Source: ZC4RG35 sp964388105
GTDB taxonomy: Bacteria; Actinomycetota; Acidimicrobiia; Spongiisociales; ZC4RG35
Assembly (NCBI GenBank): GCA_964388105.1
Contig: CAYLYQ010000065.1
Coordinates: 1-10,095 of the forward strand
Length of the DNA: 10,095 nucleotides
Direction of reading: 5' to 3'
A program made the position numbers and the translations under genes. Numbering within the stretch: the first letter of the stretch is position 1; every line of letters starts with the position of its first letter. Shown here in pieces: positions 5,806-10,095 of the stretch. The notes beneath the pieces were generated by a model that had not been told where the DNA came from, searched no databases, and saw nothing but the letters and a program-made list of their open reading frames with translations.

Positions 5806-7600
5806 ATGCAGGACGGTTTCCCCGAGACGCCGGCCGATTCGACTCCGGATTCGGATGGTGTGCTCCTCCCCGGCGAATTGATGCGGAGAGACCGGATCCA
5901 CAGAGCTCTCCAAACCAGGTTCCGACCAGCGGGGGTCCGCACCAGGCCCAAGCTCGTGCTTGGGGTCTCGACCTTCAACCGCCTCGAATACCTCTCTCAC
6001 ATTGTCGAGACGTTTGCGGTGACCCGTTCCGACGAATTCGAATGGACACTGATCGTTGCCGACGACGGATCAACAGACGGCTCATGGGAGTTCCTCACCT
6101 CATACGAGCCGGATGGCTTCGGCTTGATCGCGATACGCAACAACGCAGCCCGCATCGCCGGACAAACCAACACCATCTTCAAAGCCGCTCAGGCTGTCGG
6201 CTTTGACTTCGGCTTCAAGGCTGACGACGACGTGTTCTTCGACCGCCCGGGCTGGGACCACCTGTACTACCAGGCGTGGGCACGGTCCGGCTTTGACCAT
6301 CTGGTCTATCACAATCCGGCCTGGAAACCCCGACAGCACCTCCTCCGGCGCCCCAACCTTGCCTCGAGCACGGACGTGTTCGATTCGATGGGCTGCTTCT
6401 TCACTTTCACACCGCGACTGCTGGACACGGTCGGATGGTTCGATGAGGTCAACTTCCCCGTGAGAGGTAACAGCCATATCGACTTCACCATGAGGGCTTG
6501 CCGCGCCGGGTTCAACGAAGCCAACACCCTGTGGGACGCAGATGGATCAACCGACCTTGTCTTGATGTGGGAACGCGAGGGCTATGTCGATCTGACTGAC
6601 TGGAAGAGCCCGGAGATCCAAGCGCTCGTGTCTCCAGACGAGAAGGCGCGCCGGTTGGCCGTCATCAACTCGCCCGACCGGATTCGAGTCACCGAAGTCG
6701 ACGCCACCGATAGAACTGGAAGAGTCGCTGCCGTGGCGGCCGGAGCCAACCAATTGGAGTATCAGCTTGCCCTGGAAGCGTCCGGCAAGTTCTGGATCCC
6801 GGGGTCGGTGAACATCGACTACGACACCGTGTTCGTGCTGAATCTGGCCGATGACCAGCGGAAGTGGGCCGCGACAGCCAGCCAACTGGCAAGCGAGGGA
6901 ATCGTGTTCCAGAGACTCCCCGCGGTGTTCGGGGGTGAGTCGACCCATCTCCGCGAGTGGCGTTACTACCAGTCCCAGGGTCTATTCCGGAAGACCGAAG
7001 TCATGCTCGGACGAAAGCTCATCCAATCACCAGGCGCCTGGGGCTACTTGAAATCCATGCAGGGGGCGCTCGAAGCCGCCCGCACTGGTCGATTGAGAAG
7101 CTTCATCCTCTTCGACGATGACATCCGACTCCACAATGAATTCCTCGAGCGGTATCGACACGTCCGAAATCAGATGAAGGAAGCACCCTTGCTCTTCTTC
7201 CTTGGATGCACCCAACGCGAGTGGGACGAAGTCGAGTTCTTGTCGGAGAACACATACCCAGCTGATCAATACCTCGACGGCTCCTTCGCCGTCGGAATCT
7301 CAGGCAATCTCTACAGCGAGCTTCTCGACGAGGTCGCCGAATTCGTCGCCCCCTTTGATTCCGGCGCGCTCCGGGCGGCTATCCGGAACCATCCCGATCG
7401 CTCCGTGGTCGCGTTTCCGAATCTCGTGATACCTGACGTCGAACACAGCTACATCAGGCAGAGCCGGGACATCGAGGAACACGCCGCCACGGCGAGGTGG
7501 GACCTGGGGAGCTATGTCGAACGGGAAGCGGCCGTCCCACGGCGACTCACGACGGAGGAGCTCATCACCGTCGTCATACCCGCACTCGACGCACCCGTCA
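5806..7600 (+). CDS. Multidomain glycosyltransferase: GT2, GT25-like, start of second GT2 (cut by gap)
   Basis: At least 598 codons are visible before the 100-N gap. Domain 1 (about 48-280) is a GT-A family 2 enzyme: LVLGVSTFNR (51-59) is the first strand, VADDGSTDGS (84-93) the nucleotide site, FKADDDVFF (137-145) the DxD-type metal/donor site, and GNSHIDFTMR (221-230) the likely acceptor region. Domain 2 (about 340-560) looks like a divergent GT25 (LPS/collagen galactosyltransferase type): VFVLNLADDQRKW (342-354), a G-rich turn near 410, and ILFDDDI (434-440) in place of the usual EDD. Just before the gap, LITVVIPALDAPV (586-598) is the opening strand of another GT2 domain. No membrane segment is seen, so it is cytoplasmic. 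The ATG at 5806 is preferred; an in-frame GTG at 5797 is the alternative. It probably adds two or three residues of the repeat unit in succession. Donor sugars cannot be deduced. Confidence 0.82.
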
Positions 7601-7700
7601 NNNNNNNNNNNNNNNNNNNNNNNNNNNNNNNNNNNNNNNNNNNNNNNNNNNNNNNNNNNNNNNNNNNNNNNNNNNNNNNNNNNNNNNNNNNNNNNNNNNN
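7601..7700. other. Assembly gap (100 N)
   Basis: One hundred N is a common placeholder for a gap of unknown size. It removes the rest of the third domain of the multidomain glycosyltransferase and possibly whole genes. Stops seen just after it in the glycosyltransferase frame carry no information. Confidence 0.95.
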
Positions 7701-8113
7701 TGAGTGATGACGCAGATGTTTCGCGATCCCTGCTGGCCGTCTGTTCGGCCCATCCAGCGGGGTCAGGTCGCGGAGTCCGACACCTCGATTCCTGGGTGGA
7801 GACCTTCGGCGAGAGATCAGAGGTGGTTGTCGATCTGATCTCCCGGCGCCTGATCGACCTGGTCGGAGGAGTGAGGCTCGAAGGAGAACTCGGCTTCACT
7901 GAGCTCGTGGATCGTGCCGGGACCGTCACCGATGTGAAGGTGGTCGACGCCGGGACAACCAGATCCGTCAGGGCTCACGACCTCGTTCGGGTCCCCGGAA
8001 GCCAGCCGTGGGACCACTTCGAGGAGCTCCTGACCGACGGGTCGATTCCGCCGTACGTCCCGCTCAAGTCCTCTCCGATCAGGTATTCCGTGGTGGTGAC
8101 GGGCAACTCCTGA
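7701..8113 (+). CDS. Unrecognised protein, start at or inside the gap
   Basis: An open frame reads from the gap edge to TGA at 8111-8113, with 136 whole codons visible (from AGT at 7703). The partial codon at 7700-7702 is N-T-G, so the gene could begin there as xTG followed by SDDADVSRSLL, a plausible N-terminus; otherwise it continues back into the gap. G/C-rich third positions and long regular strands and helices support coding. Visible features are a hydrophobic/acidic segment SEVVVDLISRRLIDLVGGV, a conserved-looking DLVRVPGSQPWDHFEELL, and a proline-rich PPYVPLKSSPIRY near the end. There is no membrane helix, nucleotide-binding motif or other family signature I can name. It could be the tail of a glycosyltransferase interrupted by the gap or a short independent gene. 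It is followed by 136 non-coding bases. Confidence 0.5.
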
Positions 8114-8150
8114 TTCAGAAGGCGCGACGGCGCGGGGCGAACGGGGCGTT

Positions 8151-8175
8151 GGCGATGACACATTCGCCCTTTCTG
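8151..8175 (+). terminator. Weak hairpin, possible transcription terminator
   Basis: GGCGATG (8151-8157) can pair with CATTCGCC (8161-8168) around an ACA loop with one bulged base, followed by CTTTCT. A competing pairing joins GGGCGAA (8135-8141) with TTCGCCC (8163-8169). The U tract is short. The position, after the stop at 8113 and before the gmd promoter, fits an end of the upstream transcript. Confidence 0.33.
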
Positions 8176-8198
8176 TCTCCGACATCATGACGCTGCGA

Positions 8199-8226
8199 TT
8201 GCGGGGCCACACTCCTCGGGTATCCT
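8199..8226 (+). promoter_or_regulatory. Promoter for gmd-fcl
   Basis: A -35-like TTGCGG (8199-8204) and a -10 TATCCT (8221-8226) are separated by 16 bases. Transcription would begin near 8233, giving a leader of about 17 bases that carries the strong ribosome binding site of gmd. This is the best-formed promoter in the window and suggests that GDP-fucose synthesis can be expressed separately from the genes to the left. Confidence 0.5.
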
Positions 8227-8233
8227 CTCGGTC

Positions 8234-8242
8234 GAAGGGGGG
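8234..8242 (+). promoter_or_regulatory. Ribosome binding site deciding the TTG start of gmd
   Basis: GAAGGGGGG ends seven bases before the TTG at 8250. It is the strongest Shine-Dalgarno in the window and places the start at 8250 rather than at the in-frame ATG at 8187, which lies upstream of the proposed promoter. Confidence 0.7.
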
Positions 8243-8249
8243 CCTTTTC

Positions 8250-9281
8250 TTGAAACGAGCGCTGATCACTGGCGTCACTGGCCAGGACGGATCGCACCTG
8301 GCGGAACACCTGCTGTCCTTGGGTTACGAGGTGCACGGGGTGATCCGTCGTGCGTCCACTTTCAACACGCACCGTGTCGATCATCTGTATCAGGATCCGC
8401 ATGAGGGAGACGTTCGCTTCTTCCTCCACTACGGCGACCTGACCGACGGCTCGCAGATCGCACGACTGATCCGGACCATCGAGCCCGACGAGATCTACAA
8501 CCTGGCCGCGCAATCCCATGTGGCGGTCTCGTTCCAACAGCCCGAGTACACCGGGAACGTGGACGCTCTCGGCGTCATTCGTCTTCTCGAAGCGATTCGC
8601 GAGGCCAAGATCGACACCCGCCTCTACCAGGCCGGCACTTCGGAGATGTTCGGGGACGCGCCGCCGCCCCAGAGCGAGACGACCCCTTTCCGCCCCCGGT
8701 CCCCATACGCCGCCGCCAAGGTCTATGCCCACTGGGTCGTCGCCAACTACCGGGAGGCCTACGGGCTCTTCGCCGTCAACGGGATCCTCTTCAACCACGA
8801 AGGGGAGCGCAGAGGAGAGACGTTCGTGACCCGCAAGGTGACCCGCGCCGTGGCCAGGATCGCCTCCGGGAGCCAGAAGAAGCTGTATCTCGGCAACCTC
8901 GACGCCGCCAGGGACTGGGGATACGCCAAGGACTACGTCAAAGCCATGCACCTCATGCTGCAAGCGGAACAACCCGACGACTTCGTGGTCGGGACGGGCG
9001 AGGCGCACACGGTGCGCGAATTCTGCGCGAGGGCCTTCGGCGCCATCGGCCTCGATTGGGAGCAGTTCGTCGAGGTCGACCCGACGTACTTCCGGCCCAC
9101 GGAGGTGGAGTTCCTCCAGGCCGACCCGAGCAAGGTCCGCGAACGCCTCGGCTGGCAACCCGAGACCACTTTCGAGGAGCTCGTCGACCTCATGGTGGCT
9201 GCCGACCTGGCAGAGGTCGGGCTCACGGTCGACCAGGCGCGCCAGCAGGCACGCATCGCGCACTCCGGGGCCGTCTTGTGA
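8250..9281 (+). CDS. gmd: GDP-mannose 4,6-dehydratase
   Basis: This 343-residue enzyme converts GDP-D-mannose to GDP-4-keto-6-deoxy-D-mannose, the first step to GDP-L-fucose and other GDP-6-deoxyhexoses. It is an extended short-chain dehydrogenase with a GxxGxxG dinucleotide site in ITGVTGQDGSHLAEHL (residues 6-21). The NADP-side RRASTFNTHR (33-42) is very close to the GMD signature. The catalytic Thr-Ser-Glu is at 130-132 (AGTSEMFG), with Tyr153 and Lys157 in SPYAAAK. Substrate-loop GILFNHEGERRGETFVTRK (178-196) is canonical except that the usual Ser-Pro is Gly-Glu. Length and N-terminus match the family only if translation starts at the TTG at 8250, where the protein begins MKRALITG, behind a strong ribosome binding site. 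Its TGA overlaps the GTG of fcl (GTGA, 9278-9281). Cytoplasmic. Confidence 0.95.
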   Translation: MKRALITGVTGQDGSHLAEHLLSLGYEVHGVIRRASTFNTHRVDHLYQDPHEGDVRFFLHYGDLTDGSQIARLIRTIEPDEIYNLAAQSHVAVSFQQPEYTGNVDALGVIRLLEAIREAKIDTRLYQAGTSEMFGDAPPPQSETTPFRPRSPYAAAKVYAHWVVANYREAYGLFAVNGILFNHEGERRGETFVTRKVTRAVARIASGSQKKLYLGNLDAARDWGYAKDYVKAMHLMLQAEQPDDFVVGTGEAHTVREFCARAFGAIGLDWEQFVEVDPTYFRPTEVEFLQADPSKVRERLGWQPETTFEELVDLMVAADLAEVGLTVDQARQQARIAHSGAVL

Positions 9282-10095
9282 TCTTCGACCTGTCCGGCAA
9301 GGACGTGTGGGTTGCCGGGCACACGGGAATGGTCGGCAGCGCCGTGGTGCGCCGACTGGCAAACGAGCCGATTGGACGGCTCATCTCCGCCACATCCTCG
9401 GAGGTCGACCTTCGCCGTCAGCAGGACACGGAGGATTTCGTCCTCGACCAACGGCCTCAGGTCGCGGTCATCGCCGCGGCCAGAGTGGGCGGGATCCACG
9501 CCAACCGCTCGGCTCAAGCGGACTTCCTGTACGACAACGTCATGATCTCCGCCAACACACTGCGGGCCTGTCAGCTCGCCGGGGTGGAGAAGGTCGCAGT
9601 CCTCGGCTCGTCTTGCATCTACCCGGCACTGGCCCCCCAGCCCATGAAGGAGGACTACCTGTTCACGGGCCCGCTGGAACAGACGAACGAGGGCTACGCC
9701 GTGGCCAAGATCGCCGCCCTCGAGTACGGCAAGATGCTGCGACGGCAGTACGGCATGGATGTCATCTCACTGATGCCGACCAACCTGTACGGGCCGAGGG
9801 ACAACTACGACCTCGAGACCTCGCACGTCTTTCCGGCACTCCTCCGCAAGACCCATGAGGCCAAAGCGGAGGGACGCGACTCGATCACCTTGTGGGGCAG
9901 CGGGCGGCCTCGTCGTGAGTTCCTTCATGTGGACGACCTGGCTGACGCGGTCGTGTTCGCCATGGAGAACTACAGCGGGGAGCAGCATCTCAACGTGGGA
10001 ACCGGGAATGACGTCTCCATCCTCGAACTCGCGCAGATGATGGGAGAGGTCATCGGTTGGGACGGTCGTTATGTGTTCGACCCGGAGATGCCCGA
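9278..10095 (+). CDS. fcl: GDP-L-fucose synthase (3' end beyond window)
   Basis: There are 272 whole codons from a GTG start, and the gene runs off the right edge; family members are about 310-325 residues. It epimerises (C3, C5) and reduces GDP-4-keto-6-deoxy-mannose to GDP-L-fucose with NADPH. The dinucleotide motif is VAGHTGMVGSAVVRRL (12-27). The catalytic set known from the E. coli enzyme is intact: Ser111 and Cys113 in LGSSCIYP, Tyr140 and Lys144 in NEGYAVAK, His183 in ETSHVFPALL, each four residues later than in E. coli. PTNLYGPRDNYD (167-178) and WGSGRPRREFLHVDDLADA are also diagnostic. The GTG at 9278 overlaps the gmd stop by four bases, so both enzymes should be translated together. 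In sequence terms this is a functional copy as far as can be seen. Confidence 0.95.
   Translation, partial: MIFDLSGKDVWVAGHTGMVGSAVVRRLANEPIGRLISATSSEVDLRRQQDTEDFVLDQRPQVAVIAAARVGGIHANRSAQADFLYDNVMISANTLRACQLAGVEKVAVLGSSCIYPALAPQPMKEDYLFTGPLEQTNEGYAVAKIAALEYGKMLRRQYGMDVISLMPTNLYGPRDNYDLETSHVFPALLRKTHEAKAEGRDSITLWGSGRPRREFLHVDDLADAVVFAMENYSGEQHLNVGTGNDVSILELAQMMGEVIGWDGRYVFDPEMP

Noticed and set aside
8187..8249. Upstream in-frame ATG for gmd, giving a 21-residue extension
   Set aside because: The extension is not part of GMD proteins, it lies over the proposed promoter, and a strong ribosome binding site precedes the TTG at 8250.
8115..9362. Long minus-strand open frame (415 codons) opposite gmd
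   Set aside because: It is the antisense of gmd and the start of fcl, both of which have full catalytic motifs. Long antisense frames are expected in GC-rich coding DNA, and its translation resembles no protein.
1..10095. CRISPR array, tRNA, rRNA, insertion sequence or phage genes
   Set aside because: I saw no regularly spaced repeats, no cloverleaf-like sequence, no transposase or integrase motif and no terminal inverted repeats.

Overview
The window is GC-rich, every recognisable gene is on the plus strand, and coding third positions are mostly G or C. GTG and TTG starts, four stop/start overlaps (TGATG, ATGA, GTGA, GTGA) and several starts with no clear Shine-Dalgarno but a TANNNT hexamer just upstream suggest a high-GC actinobacterium-like genome. 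Two runs of N (10 and 100) mark it as a draft or metagenome scaffold. The taxon cannot be fixed from the sequence alone.

The region is part of a surface-glycan (O-antigen, capsule or teichoic-type) biosynthesis and export locus. From the left: the last 43 codons of an ABC polysaccharide-exporter ATPase (3-134); a SAM methyltransferase (144-767); a small P-loop kinase-like protein coupled to it (767-1285); a two-helix membrane segment (1341-1697) that, across a 10-N gap, probably belongs to the same protein as a second SAM methyltransferase (1708-2505); a PP-loop ATPase with a QueC-like zinc-cysteine cluster (2502-3755); a small single-pass membrane protein (3795-4364); a polytopic GT-C-like membrane protein (4361-5791); and a large multidomain glycosyltransferase (5806 to the gap at 7601) with a GT2 domain, a GT25-like domain and the first strand of a second GT2-like domain. 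After the 100-N gap lies an unrecognised open frame (7701-8113).

A short non-coding stretch (8114-8249) holds a weak hairpin followed by a convincing promoter and a strong ribosome binding site. These drive gmd (8250-9281, GDP-mannose 4,6-dehydratase, TTG start) and the overlapping fcl (9278 to the window end, GDP-L-fucose synthase, GTG start). Together these two convert GDP-mannose to GDP-L-fucose.

A working model is that gmd/fcl supply GDP-fucose, the GT2/GT25 protein and perhaps the GT-C-like protein assemble or decorate the glycan, the two methyltransferases, the kinase-like protein and the PP-loop enzyme modify it or a precursor, and the ABC transporter exports it. The least explained part, and the best candidate for something undescribed, is the modification block at 144-3755, above all the QueC-like PP-loop protein, which has no queuosine-pathway neighbours here.
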